From assembly GCF_900102215.1 (NCBI RefSeq), contig NZ_FNBG01000020.1, positions 35,806-99,805 on the forward strand: DNA of 64,000 nt, in the 5' to 3' direction. Of the stretch, positions 9,356 through 18,012 are shown one piece after another; positions within the stretch are counted from its first letter, which is position 1, and every line of letters starts with the position of its first letter. The position numbers were made by a program, and so were the translations under genes. Below the pieces are notes generated by a model, which saw only the letters and a program-made list of their open reading frames with translations, was not told the DNA's origin and searched no databases. This DNA is from Fontibacillus panacisegetis (GTDB taxonomy: Bacteria; Bacillota; Bacilli; Paenibacillales; Paenibacillaceae).

Positions 9356-10160
9356 AGGAACAACAGTACAAGGTTACAGTTTACCTTTAAGTGATACAGG
9401 AAAGTCATCACTTGTAGAAAAACCTCCTTGGTATTTTGGGGGTGATGGAATTGAGGTTATATATAGAACAAATATTGAAAGTTTTAGGAAATTTGTCCCT
9501 TATCCATTAGAAGTCAGTGAACTAAACGGGGTCGTTAGTATAACAATGGTGGATATGACCTCGGTCAGTTCGGAGGACATGGCTTATCTTCATCCAGAAA
9601 AAACACAATACAAGGAATGTCTAATCAAGTTCCATTGCAAGTACAAGGGAAAACAGGGTTGGTACGTTCCGTTGACATGGGTAGATAAGGATTTCTCGTT
9701 ATTAAGAGGTTTCCTTCTAGGATTCGGTAAAAAAATGGGGCAAATTAATATTACCAAGCTACATAATTTAAATTCTCTGATTGGGTCCCAACGTAAAGGT
9801 ACTATGATGAAGGCGGTATGCGAGTCCTTCAACGGGATACATGTGGAAATTAATCTTGAACTCTTGGAGCAAACGGAAAAAGATGAATATGCGGGTAACT
9901 CTATGTTTGTAATGAGGCACTATCCCGATATTCACGATGCGAACGAAGTGAGTGTGCACGAATTGATTGAGCTCGTTGTCGATCAAGCAGTCAAGACGGA
10001 TATCTGGAAGGCAAATGGTGATGTTCGAATCGAATCCTTTTCGGATGAAGAAATTTCTGTTTTGCAACCGAAAGAGATACTTGCAGCCCGGACTTTTAGT
10101 GAGGGATTTGTACTGCATGGTGGAAAAGTCTTATACCGTTTTAACGAATCTGAACTATGA
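9345..10160 (+). CDS. Acetoacetate decarboxylase-like protein
   Basis: 271 residues. PPWYFGGDGIEVIYRTN at the N-terminus and GFLLGFGKKMGQINITK near residues 124-140 match the ADC fold. The adjacent Lys-Lys pair corresponds to the Schiff-base lysine and its neighbour in acetoacetate decarboxylase (established for the family). Relatives in natural-product pathways, such as MppR of enduracididine synthesis, keep the lysine but catalyse aldol or dehydration chemistry, so decarboxylation is not assured. It overlaps the BacA-like gene by 11 nt and the following dehydrogenase by 4 nt, so the three are probably one step series. Confidence 0.7.
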   Translation: MLVKGTTVQGYSLPLSDTGKSSLVEKPPWYFGGDGIEVIYRTNIESFRKFVPYPLEVSELNGVVSITMVDMTSVSSEDMAYLHPEKTQYKECLIKFHCKYKGKQGWYVPLTWVDKDFSLLRGFLLGFGKKMGQINITKLHNLNSLIGSQRKGTMMKAVCESFNGIHVEINLELLEQTEKDEYAGNSMFVMRHYPDIHDANEVSVHELIELVVDQAVKTDIWKANGDVRIESFSDEEISVLQPKEILAARTFSEGFVLHGGKVLYRFNESEL

Positions 10161-11053
10161 ATGATAGGGAGAAGAGAATCGCTGTTATCGGTGCGGGAGT
10201 AATGGGAAAAGGAATAATAAGGAATCTCCAGAAACAAGGTTTTAAACTCCATTTGTATAATCGGAAATATGAAAGATCAGTGGAATTGGCTACTTCATTA
10301 GACGCTGTGTTCCGTAGCGCTGGTGATGCTGTAAAAGGTGTAAAATATGTTATCTCCTGTGTTTCAGACGATCATGCGAGCAATGAGGTTTGGTTTGGAG
10401 AAGATGGCGCTGCGTATTCGTTAGAGTTTGATTGTTATTGCATTGAAATGTCCACATTATCATTAAACTACGTCGAACATTGGAAAAAAAATATCATTAT
10501 GTTTGGCGGAATACCTCTTGATTGTCCTGTAACAGGAAGTAAGTCGGGGGTGGAGAATGGGACATTGACAATTTTTATTGGAGGAGCGCAGAAGGATATA
10601 GATAATGTATCACCAGTATTAAATCATCTTGGAAAGGAAATTATTCGGATTGGAAATACAGGAGATGCATGCAAATTTAAGCTGGTCTATAACATGCTCA
10701 GTGGTACGATACTTGTTGCCTTTGCGGAAGCCTTAGGGCTTGCAAAGACAATGGGCATCGACCTCAAACTTGCAGGTGAAATTCTTTCAAAGAACGGATG
10801 GAGCAAACAGGTAGGTTCTAGCAAAGGGGAAAGAATGATTTCTGACCTACATGGAGATGTCCATTGCTCTTTATCCAATCTAGCGAAGGATTTGCATTAT
10901 GCGGTTGAAGCCGCAAGTAGTTGCGAACAAATGATTCCGGTATCAAAAATTGCAGCGGAAATGTTAAGTCTTGCGCGTAACTCGGGCTGGGGAGATTTGG
11001 ATATGTCAGCTATAGGGAAATTATATAACATTGGGAGGATAAGTACATCATGA
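10157..11053 (+). CDS. 3-hydroxyisobutyrate dehydrogenase-like NAD(P) oxidoreductase
   Basis: 298 residues of the beta-hydroxyacid dehydrogenase family. The N-terminal Rossmann motif is VIGAGVMGKGIIRNL (residues 9-23) followed by LYNR. The substrate-binding motif appears as DCPVTGSKSGVENGTLTIFIG (about residues 121-141), compared with the family's DAPVSGG-xGAxxGTL-ixvGG. The catalytic Lys is expected in GDACKFKLVYNML. It overlaps neighbours on both sides by 4 nt (ATGA). Substrate unknown; by context it would reduce or oxidise a hydroxyacid or imine intermediate of the cluster product. Confidence 0.8.
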   Translation: MNDREKRIAVIGAGVMGKGIIRNLQKQGFKLHLYNRKYERSVELATSLDAVFRSAGDAVKGVKYVISCVSDDHASNEVWFGEDGAAYSLEFDCYCIEMSTLSLNYVEHWKKNIIMFGGIPLDCPVTGSKSGVENGTLTIFIGGAQKDIDNVSPVLNHLGKEIIRIGNTGDACKFKLVYNMLSGTILVAFAEALGLAKTMGIDLKLAGEILSKNGWSKQVGSSKGERMISDLHGDVHCSLSNLAKDLHYAVEAASSCEQMIPVSKIAAEMLSLARNSGWGDLDMSAIGKLYNIGRISTS

Positions 11054-12156
11054 TTTATTTAAATACAGCAATGGAAGGTTTGCCCTCTGAACAGGTCATT
11101 CAATCAATTTATTCGTCAATGGAACTTGAACATACATTGGGTCCCTCATCAATGAAAGTTCTTGAAAAAAGATTTGAGAACCTTGCGAATGTCCGTAAAT
11201 TGCTAAGTGATATAGTTAATGCATCTACTGATGAAATCGTGGTTACTTCAAATACAACAGAGGGAGTCAACATAATATTGAATGGGCTATCCCTCAAACC
11301 AGGGGATGAGATTCTTATCACCAATCATGAAAATTATTCGTGTATTGTTCCATTTATGAATCTTGCTCGTTTCAAGGGGATAAATATTAAAGAAATTAAT
11401 ATTCCGCCTTATTTCGAGGATGGTATTTTTAATAAGCAAGGTTTATTGGAGAAAATAAGCAATCTTATAACACCTCGATTAAAACTCGCCTTTTTTAGTC
11501 ATATATTATTCACAAATGGTGCAGAACTTCCTGTTGAGGAAATGTGTAGTCTTTTTAAAAAACACGGAGTTTTTACATTAGTCGATGGTGCCCAAGCAGT
11601 TGGGCATATACCGCTGGATATTGAGAAAGTCCAATGTGACAGTTACGCATGGACATGTTCAAAATGGTTGAATGGTCCTCCGGGATGCGGAGGATTATAT
11701 GTCCGAAGAGATCAAATTGAAAGGATTACTCCGCACTTTTCCGGTTGGAGATCGGTTGCTGATTTCGAGACAATGAATTATAAACCAAGTGCCGCAAGAT
11801 TTGAAGTATCGACATTAAACTTTTCGCTACTTTCGGGATTGCAGACTGCTCTGGAAGCATATTTGGGAGAAGGAATGTTGAACCGCTATCAAAAAATTAA
11901 AGATAATACGCATCGAGTTGTTCAACTTTTGTCTACTAGAAGAAGTACTTCAATGTTGTCCATACCACCATATAACGGCATTCTTACTTTTTTTGATGAA
12001 AACAGGGATTCCAACCAGTTAAATGTTGACTTATCTAATGAAGGAATTGTTTGTAAATTCATTGGGTTAATAGGAGGGGTTAGGCTGTCCATATCTCATC
12101 TTTTATGTGAATCTTCATTTACAGAGATGGAAAAAATATTTGCTAAGTGCCTTTAG
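11050..12156 (+). CDS. Class V PLP-dependent aminotransferase / cysteine desulfurase-like protein
   Basis: 368 residues with the fold-type I layout of the class V family. TSNTTEGVNIILNG binds the cofactor phosphate, VDGAQAVGHIPLD carries the Asp that contacts the pyridine nitrogen, and CSKWLNGPPGCGGLYV carries the Schiff-base Lys. Relatives include NifS/SufS, isopenicillin N epimerase-like and kynureninase-like enzymes. No mobile active-site Cys loop of the desulfurase type is obvious, so amino transfer, epimerisation or beta-elimination are all possible. It overlaps the upstream dehydrogenase by 4 nt and is followed by an 81-nt gap. Confidence 0.75.
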   Translation: MIYLNTAMEGLPSEQVIQSIYSSMELEHTLGPSSMKVLEKRFENLANVRKLLSDIVNASTDEIVVTSNTTEGVNIILNGLSLKPGDEILITNHENYSCIVPFMNLARFKGINIKEINIPPYFEDGIFNKQGLLEKISNLITPRLKLAFFSHILFTNGAELPVEEMCSLFKKHGVFTLVDGAQAVGHIPLDIEKVQCDSYAWTCSKWLNGPPGCGGLYVRRDQIERITPHFSGWRSVADFETMNYKPSAARFEVSTLNFSLLSGLQTALEAYLGEGMLNRYQKIKDNTHRVVQLLSTRRSTSMLSIPPYNGILTFFDENRDSNQLNVDLSNEGIVCKFIGLIGGVRLSISHLLCESSFTEMEKIFAKCL

Positions 12157-12237
12157 ATATGGAATTTGCTTAATTTACCTACCTTAATTATTTCTCAGTT
12201 CTTGCTAATTATTAAATAATATAAAGGAGTGTTTCGA

Positions 12238-13173
12238 ATGAAGGTCTTAGTTACTGGTGGTGCAGGTTTTATTGGTTCAAATGTGGTGGATCGGTTTATT
12301 GATGAGGGCCATGATGTTGTGGTTGTAGACAATTTAAGTTCTGGCAAACTCACTAACCTTAATCCAAAAGCACGATTTTATTTATTAGATATCCGTTCAA
12401 CAGAGTTGGATAAGGTCTTTGAATTGGAAAAACCAGATGTAGTTGATCATCATGCAGCACAGAAATCTGTGCCTAAATCTGTAGACGACCCCGCTCTGGA
12501 TGCGGAGATTAATGTTCTTGGTTTGATAAACGTGTTAAATTGTTGCGTTAAGCACAATGTTAAGAAAATGATCTTTGTTTCTTCGGGAGGTGCTTTGAGC
12601 GGTGACGCCGACCAAATTCCGACCAATGAGGAATACATACCTAATATGATTTCTCCATATGCAATTACCAAGTTTGTAGGCGAAAAGTATCTTAACTTTT
12701 ATGAGGTTACTCACGGATTAACCTACGTTAGTCTCCGCTATGCTAATGTTTATGGGCCACGGCAAATACCGGACGGTGAATGCGGGGTATTGCCAATATT
12801 CATGAATAATGCTATAGCTGGGAAACCATCCAGACTTTTGACTTATTCGGACATGCCAAGAGGTACAACTAGGGATTATGTTTATATTGATGATATAACG
12901 GAAGCAAATGTTCTTAGTTTAACGAAAGGCGAGAATGTTGTGTTGAATATCGGTACTGGGAAGGAACTATACATTGCAGACCTGTACGATACAATGCAAG
13001 AAGTTCTAGGCACAAAATTGGAGTTAATTGTGGAAAGTGAACGTGTAGGTGATGTGAGAAGAAGTGCTATAGACAGTACAATGGCACAGAAAGAACTTGG
13101 TTGGTCGCCAAAAATTGATCTTAGGGAAGGCATTAAAAAAACTTATTCGTACATCATAAACCATGCGGAATAA
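12238..13173 (+). CDS. NAD-dependent sugar epimerase/dehydratase (extended SDR)
   Basis: 311 residues, closest in style to UDP-glucose 4-epimerases. It has the glycine-rich motif TGGAGFIGSNVVDRF (about 6-20), DHHAAQKSVPKSV in place of the usual HxAA region, the catalytic Ser in VSSGGALSG and Tyr-x3-Lys in PYAITKFVGEKY. GTTRDYVYIDDI near residue 210 is the typical epimerase segment before the C-terminal substrate domain. AAAGGAG lies 8 nt upstream of ATG 12238; an in-frame GTG at 12229 is less likely. With the glycosyltransferase further on, it suggests a sugar in the product, but no deoxysugar pathway is present. Confidence 0.85.
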   Translation: MKVLVTGGAGFIGSNVVDRFIDEGHDVVVVDNLSSGKLTNLNPKARFYLLDIRSTELDKVFELEKPDVVDHHAAQKSVPKSVDDPALDAEINVLGLINVLNCCVKHNVKKMIFVSSGGALSGDADQIPTNEEYIPNMISPYAITKFVGEKYLNFYEVTHGLTYVSLRYANVYGPRQIPDGECGVLPIFMNNAIAGKPSRLLTYSDMPRGTTRDYVYIDDITEANVLSLTKGENVVLNIGTGKELYIADLYDTMQEVLGTKLELIVESERVGDVRRSAIDSTMAQKELGWSPKIDLREGIKKTYSYIINHAE

Positions 13174-13327
13174 ATAGTTTTTTAATTATTTCAATAAGTT
13201 GGCATCTGCTTAAGATAGCGCTTCTTTACTTACGAGAGTAACATCTACATAAGCTAAGGAAGGGCTATTCTTATATCCAGTTATATACTTATCCAGGAAT
13301 TCTAGAGACTTTTAAGGGGATGCAATT

Positions 13328-14332
13328 ATGTTATTAAAGGAAGTTACCCATCCTGCGGCTCCATTTGCCAATTGTTTTGGCAGCTATTTTATCAGTTGTT
13401 GTAATTTTTTTAGGCCTTCTTTAACTGAGGATATGATACTGTTCCTTTCGTCATGTAACCTAAAGTTTTTTTCGTTAGACTACTACTATATAAATCAAAA
13501 ATTTAGTGGAAATCCTTGGGGATGGAAACCATTGCGAATTTGCAATTCCAATGGCGTCCCACTATTCGATGAAGAATCAGCATTTTATGAGTGCATTGAT
13601 TTTATGAGAAACACATTAGGTGTACATACAGAAATAAAAGCTTATGGTGAAAAAACAATTGTCGAGGCTATTCTTGAATTTCTATCTTTAGGGCGTTTAC
13701 CTATCGTATTTATCGATGATTATTATAATTCTAATAGCGAGAAATATTTACAAAAACATAATCCCCATGGAATCCTTGTTATTGGGGCTATCTCGGAGTT
13801 TCAAAAATTTCGCGTTCTGGATATGGATGTTGAGAAGGCTTACGAAATTTCATTTGATGAAGTTGTTCGGTTTATTCCAACAACCTACTCGAATTTTTTG
13901 TCCGCTTCCTTCTTATCATTATATGCAGGTGATCCGCCTGTTACGGTGGATTATAAAGGCTTTTATAAACAATATCTAAGCAAGGAAAAGAATATTTATA
14001 AAGAAATTGAACTCCTTATTCAAGATATGGAACATCATTTTTCCAAGTCGGGAAATATTGACTATTTTGCTAAGGGGTACCATTTCACAATACTTTATAA
14101 TATTGTACCGATGGCAAGATTGCGGTTGCATCTCATTAACAGAGTAGTAAAAAACGATGAAGAAAGGATTTTATCAGAAAAAGTATTTCAAGACTGGATA
14201 AGCCTATCCAATTTAATAATTAATAGTGTTAAGAGTTCTGATTTTGCCCCTACAGTGATCGGAATGGCAAGGAGCATACTGGACGAAGAGACAAAGCTGG
14301 AAAGGCAGATTAGGGAAAGAGGAGGAATTTAA
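13328..14332 (+). CDS. BtrH-like protein (butirosin biosynthesis protein H N-terminal domain family)
   Basis: 334 residues. The N-terminal HPAAPFANCFGSYF has an early Cys, and about residues 125-150 read PIVFIDDYY followed by HGILVIGA. This Cys plus later Asp-Tyr-Tyr and His arrangement recalls the BtrH_N/papain-like fold. BtrH itself transfers an amino-acyl side chain from the carrier protein BtrI to ribostamycin (established). Given two carrier proteins here, an acyl-transfer role is a reasonable inference, not a demonstration. It shares the D-[DE]-Y-Y...H...G pattern with the gene at 31094. A 154-nt gap precedes it; GGGG lies before the ATG. Confidence 0.55.
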   Translation: MLLKEVTHPAAPFANCFGSYFISCCNFFRPSLTEDMILFLSSCNLKFFSLDYYYINQKFSGNPWGWKPLRICNSNGVPLFDEESAFYECIDFMRNTLGVHTEIKAYGEKTIVEAILEFLSLGRLPIVFIDDYYNSNSEKYLQKHNPHGILVIGAISEFQKFRVLDMDVEKAYEISFDEVVRFIPTTYSNFLSASFLSLYAGDPPVTVDYKGFYKQYLSKEKNIYKEIELLIQDMEHHFSKSGNIDYFAKGYHFTILYNIVPMARLRLHLINRVVKNDEERILSEKVFQDWISLSNLIINSVKSSDFAPTVIGMARSILDEETKLERQIRERGGI

Positions 14333-14335
14333 ATA

Positions 14336-15502
14336 ATGATTGAAAATACAAGGAAATTAACAATAATAACTCCCTTTTACAATGAGGAAGAAATACTTCC
14401 TTCTTTTTTTCAAACACTTCTAAACCAGATGGATCATGAGGGGCGGCCTTTTGATCCGAAGCTTTATCAACTTATTATGGTTGATAATGGAAGCACTGAT
14501 CTTAGTGTTCAAATAATTGAAGACTTTAAAGAAAAACATCCTGAAATGACACTGTATATTATTCAAGAAACAGAAAAAGGGGTTATTCCTGCCAGAATTG
14601 CAGGTTTTAACAGCTTGCTATTAAATCCGGAAATTGAAAAAACAGAATTTCTGGCAAGTATAGATGCCGACACGTTATTGCATGAACGATGGATGATTAC
14701 AGTACTTAATAAGTTTGAATACACCGATGCAGATATACTTTCTTTTGCGGGGTGTTTTCCTTATGAATTTTGGAGCAAAATACCGAAAACTACTAAGAAA
14801 TTTGCTCGAGAAATAGGAACAATTTTTTTTGATAAAGAAACGACTTCTTGGATCAGTAATGAAAATAATCGTTACTTATTGACGGAAAAAATCTTTTTTG
14901 ATTTTAATAGGTTCATTACTGATAGTTGTTATGCCATTAGGCGAAGTATATATGAACATGTTGGAGGGTATAAAAGAGAGTTTTACGATTCAGCCTGTAC
15001 ACGTGAAGTATACGGTGAAGGCTGGCGTTTAATGTTCCGATTGGAGCGGATTGGGGCAAAATTGTTGTATGTAAATAAGGCCCCCTATCAGGCCTGTCCA
15101 AGAAGAATGCTTAAGGAACCGCATAATTTTCTTAGTGGAACTTCCTATAATAATGTTATGACAGATCTCAGGGGCCTTGAGAAAGAAGATGATGAGTACT
15201 CGGTTTTGGAGAATATGAGTGAAACGATTGATTTTGGAGCCGTAAAAAGACGTTATGTTGCTGAATACTACATTTTATTAAGAACTATTGTGAGACCGGA
15301 GTATATAACACAGAATCCCGATTATTTCAGCGACATCGAGAATGAGCTTTATCAAACCATACATCATTGGTGGATTCATAATCCAAAGCCATTGGGGAAG
15401 GAGGTATTTGAATTCAGCAAACAAATCGGTGATCTGTATGCTGAGAAGGTTATCTCAAATATTATTTCAAACCAGCTTGTTCAGTCATTCACATTAAAGT
15501 AA
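14336..15502 (+). CDS. Family 2 glycosyltransferase
   Basis: 388 residues. The GT-A start is TIITPFYNEEEILPSFFQTL, then LIMVDNGSTDLS, EKGVIPARIAGFN and the DXD-type metal/nucleotide motif SIDADTLL at about residue 110. There is no membrane segment in the main body. It would transfer a sugar from a nucleotide sugar, in keeping with the SDR epimerase two genes upstream. It starts 4 nt after the BtrH-like gene. The acceptor is unknown. Confidence 0.82.
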   Translation: MIENTRKLTIITPFYNEEEILPSFFQTLLNQMDHEGRPFDPKLYQLIMVDNGSTDLSVQIIEDFKEKHPEMTLYIIQETEKGVIPARIAGFNSLLLNPEIEKTEFLASIDADTLLHERWMITVLNKFEYTDADILSFAGCFPYEFWSKIPKTTKKFAREIGTIFFDKETTSWISNENNRYLLTEKIFFDFNRFITDSCYAIRRSIYEHVGGYKREFYDSACTREVYGEGWRLMFRLERIGAKLLYVNKAPYQACPRRMLKEPHNFLSGTSYNNVMTDLRGLEKEDDEYSVLENMSETIDFGAVKRRYVAEYYILLRTIVRPEYITQNPDYFSDIENELYQTIHHWWIHNPKPLGKEVFEFSKQIGDLYAEKVISNIISNQLVQSFTLK

Positions 15503-15516
15503 AAGAAGGAAGTTTT

Positions 15517-16614
15517 ATGAAAAATTATTTTGAGAATAGTTTGTTTATATCTCAAAGAATCGCTAAACAAGTTAATTTACGTTTGGAACACAATTTCCTT
15601 GCAATCAAGGAAGAGGTTTCTTCCTGGGGCAATTCTTTTAATTTATATTTAACTGGCTCGCTTTCGCGTAAAGAACCTTCAATAAGAGTGATTAATGATG
15701 AAGCAGTGCTTAATTCAGATATTGATTTGGTTGCAGTCGTCAGTTCTTCATGTGATGCAGAGGAAGTTAATTATATTCATAAAAAGCTGGTTAAATTACT
15801 TGGTGAATCAGCAGTAATTACAACTCGTGCTGATAAATTACCGCTTTTGCAATCCTGCTTTGCAAGAGATCTTGAACTATCATTAAGCAATCCTTTATAT
15901 GAGTGTTTTCTAATAAAGGAAGCTCCTCTCCAAACAGTTCAGTTCGAGCATTATTACGAAACAACGATTCACCAAATTTCATGCTATTTGTTTCATCCCT
16001 CATTTAATATGGGAGAAAAAGGGGTATATATAAGATCCGAACATACATACCATACAATTAAACTAGTGCTAGAAAGTCTTAAATTGAATCTTTTTCCTTA
16101 TAAAAAAACAGTAATTTTATATAAGGATCTACTGGATAAAACATTTAGCGATTCAGTTCAGGAAATTTTACCGTTAGATACAATTAAGCAGTTCATTTTA
16201 AAAAGGGAAATATTCAATCCCAAAGATCTTCAAGAAATAAATATCGGCAATTTGATTGAGAGGGCAATTTGTCCATATTTCGGCATTCCTTTTTCTGAAT
16301 CATGCAGGCTAGTCGAACTGTTGGAATATCAATCAACTTTAGGCCATGGGTTAATTGTGACATTCCAATTTATAATGTTGGCTTTAATTATTTCAATTAA
16401 TAAGCCTCATCATGAACAATGTTTATACTGGCGTATTATTTTGCAGTTAATTGCCAACCAAACAGAATCTAACTTTTCTTCTTTCCGTGAAATTATATTG
16501 CTAAAGGAAGATGCCTTTTCTCATAATAAATCATGTTTAAAGCTGCTTTCATCATACAGACAAGATTATTATAATGCCTTATATTCAAAGAATATTGGGG
16601 GTGAAATCAATTAA
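15517..16614 (+). CDS. Nucleotidyltransferase-fold protein
   Basis: 365 residues. Around residues 46-76, YLTGSLSRKEPSIR followed by NSDIDLVAVV matches the polymerase-beta-like nucleotidyltransferase core (GSxSRxE, then DxD with two metal-binding Asp). The rest is helical and unassigned. Proteins with this core adenylylate or nucleotidylylate small molecules (aminoglycosides) or proteins. In this cluster it could modify an intermediate, act as a self-resistance enzyme, or activate a carboxylate. It starts 14 nt after the glycosyltransferase, with AAGGAAG as ribosome-binding site. Confidence 0.6.
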   Translation: MKNYFENSLFISQRIAKQVNLRLEHNFLAIKEEVSSWGNSFNLYLTGSLSRKEPSIRVINDEAVLNSDIDLVAVVSSSCDAEEVNYIHKKLVKLLGESAVITTRADKLPLLQSCFARDLELSLSNPLYECFLIKEAPLQTVQFEHYYETTIHQISCYLFHPSFNMGEKGVYIRSEHTYHTIKLVLESLKLNLFPYKKTVILYKDLLDKTFSDSVQEILPLDTIKQFILKREIFNPKDLQEINIGNLIERAICPYFGIPFSESCRLVELLEYQSTLGHGLIVTFQFIMLALIISINKPHHEQCLYWRIILQLIANQTESNFSSFREIILLKEDAFSHNKSCLKLLSSYRQDYYNALYSKNIGGEIN

Positions 16615-16624
16615 CGGGTTAAGA

Positions 16625-16864
16625 ATGTACAAAGAGAATGAGTTGTATACAAAAGTTGTAGATTTTATTGGCAAAGTATTGAACGATCTGGACTATGAGG
16701 GTGACATTTCCGATGAACTAAATCTAGATTCTATGAATACTATAAAGATCGTCGTTATGCTAGAAGATAAGTTTGATGTAATTTTTGAAGATGAAGAGTT
16801 AATATTTGATAATTTCAAAACGATCCAGTCGATAGTTCGCTTAATTGAATCAAAAATAATGTAA
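16625..16864 (+). CDS. Acyl carrier protein 1
   Basis: About 79 residues if ATG 16625 is used. The helix-2 motif ELNLDSMNTIKIVVMLED contains the DSM serine that would take a 4'-phosphopantetheine arm. The protein is acidic, as expected. Longer in-frame starts exist (GTG 16601, which overlaps the previous gene; ATG 16574) and none has a clear ribosome-binding site, so the start is uncertain. It lies directly before the amino acid:carrier-protein ligase gene (overlap of one base to that frame), and is the likely partner of that enzyme. Confidence 0.8.
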   Translation: MYKENELYTKVVDFIGKVLNDLDYEGDISDELNLDSMNTIKIVVMLEDKFDVIFEDEELIFDNFKTIQSIVRLIESKIM

Positions 16865-16881
16865 TGAAATGGGGTTTGCAT

Positions 16882-17997
16882 ATGCTACTTAATTATAAAA
16901 TTAAAAAAAATCTAAATGATAAACAAGTTCAGCTATTATTAGATAAATTAACTTATAGTATTGAGGGCTTAGAAGATCTGTCATATTCAGAGGAAACGAA
17001 TGAGCTTATCATGAAGCTCGATCAGTCTACAGATCCTGATGTATGTATCCAGGTTGCAGATCATTTGTCTGAGAAAGTGAAGAATATCCGAGCGTTCCGT
17101 ACCAAGGTACTTACAACTAACCTTAATAAGAACGGCGAGCTTTCTGAGGGCGGTAATCACTTTAATCCAATGATACGGAATTCAATTGATATGCATATTG
17201 AGAATGCAGTCAGGAATATGACAAGGAAAATAGCAAACAAAATGAATGCGGATTTAAGAAGATATCCCTCAACTATTCCGCTAAGTGTGCTGCAAAAATG
17301 TAACTACACTGAGTCCTTCCCTCAAAATCTCTATATGATCTCACAGTTTCCCCATCAGCTCAAAGAATTAGAAACAGTAAGGCAGAGGGGGATTGATCAA
17401 AATAATACGCAATTGAGTGGAGATGCACTTTCTCCAGCTGTGTGCTTTCATTGCTATGAAGAAATGTCCAACAAGAGGATAATTACACCCGCTATATTCG
17501 CAATAGAAGGAAATTGCTTCCGTCATGAGGCAAAATGGCGGCTTGCAAAGCATAGAATCAGAGAATTTACTATGATTGAATTGGTTTTCTTTGGAGCCCC
17601 CCAAGAAGTAGAGGATGTCCGAACTAGTATTATGAACCAGGTTTGGGAAGTTTTCAATGAAATAGGTCTGACTGGATCAATCGCAACTGCTAGCGATCCG
17701 TTCTATTTCTCAGAGGACGCTGAGAAAGGACAATTTCAAATATTGTCTGATATGAAATATGAACTTGAAGTTAATATCAAAAGCGACAAAGAAAATAAGA
17801 ACTTTTCTATTGCATCTTTTAATAATGTTAGGGAATCACTTGCTCATAAGTTTAACGTTAAAGGGGTAAATAATGAAGTAATCCATTCTGGTTGTGTGGC
17901 TTTTGGGGTAGACCGATGGGTGTATGCTCTTCTTGCAACGTATGGAAACAAGTTAGAGAAATGGCCATCCGTAGTGAAGTCTATATTGGAATTATAG
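16882..17997 (+). CDS. Amino acid:[acyl-carrier-protein] ligase, seryl-tRNA-synthetase-like
   Basis: 371 residues, class II synthetase fold. Motif 2 is the NCFRHEAKW and RIREFTMIELVFFG stretch; motif 3 is GCVAFGVDRW. With the longer start at 16864, Cys194, Glu239 and Cys344 are spaced 45 and 105 residues apart, close to the zinc ligands I recall for Bradyrhizobium Bll0957 (Cys131, Glu176, Cys279). That family lacks the tRNA-binding arm, adenylates a small amino acid (glycine or alanine) and loads it on a carrier protein. The roughly 100 N-terminal residues are not recognised. ATG 16882 has GGGG upstream; ATG 16864 is the alternative. The carrier-protein gene is immediately upstream. Confidence 0.8.
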   Translation: MLLNYKIKKNLNDKQVQLLLDKLTYSIEGLEDLSYSEETNELIMKLDQSTDPDVCIQVADHLSEKVKNIRAFRTKVLTTNLNKNGELSEGGNHFNPMIRNSIDMHIENAVRNMTRKIANKMNADLRRYPSTIPLSVLQKCNYTESFPQNLYMISQFPHQLKELETVRQRGIDQNNTQLSGDALSPAVCFHCYEEMSNKRIITPAIFAIEGNCFRHEAKWRLAKHRIREFTMIELVFFGAPQEVEDVRTSIMNQVWEVFNEIGLTGSIATASDPFYFSEDAEKGQFQILSDMKYELEVNIKSDKENKNFSIASFNNVRESLAHKFNVKGVNNEVIHSGCVAFGVDRWVYALLATYGNKLEKWPSVVKSILEL

Positions 17998-18012
17998 GAT
18001 AGAAGCAGTGAT

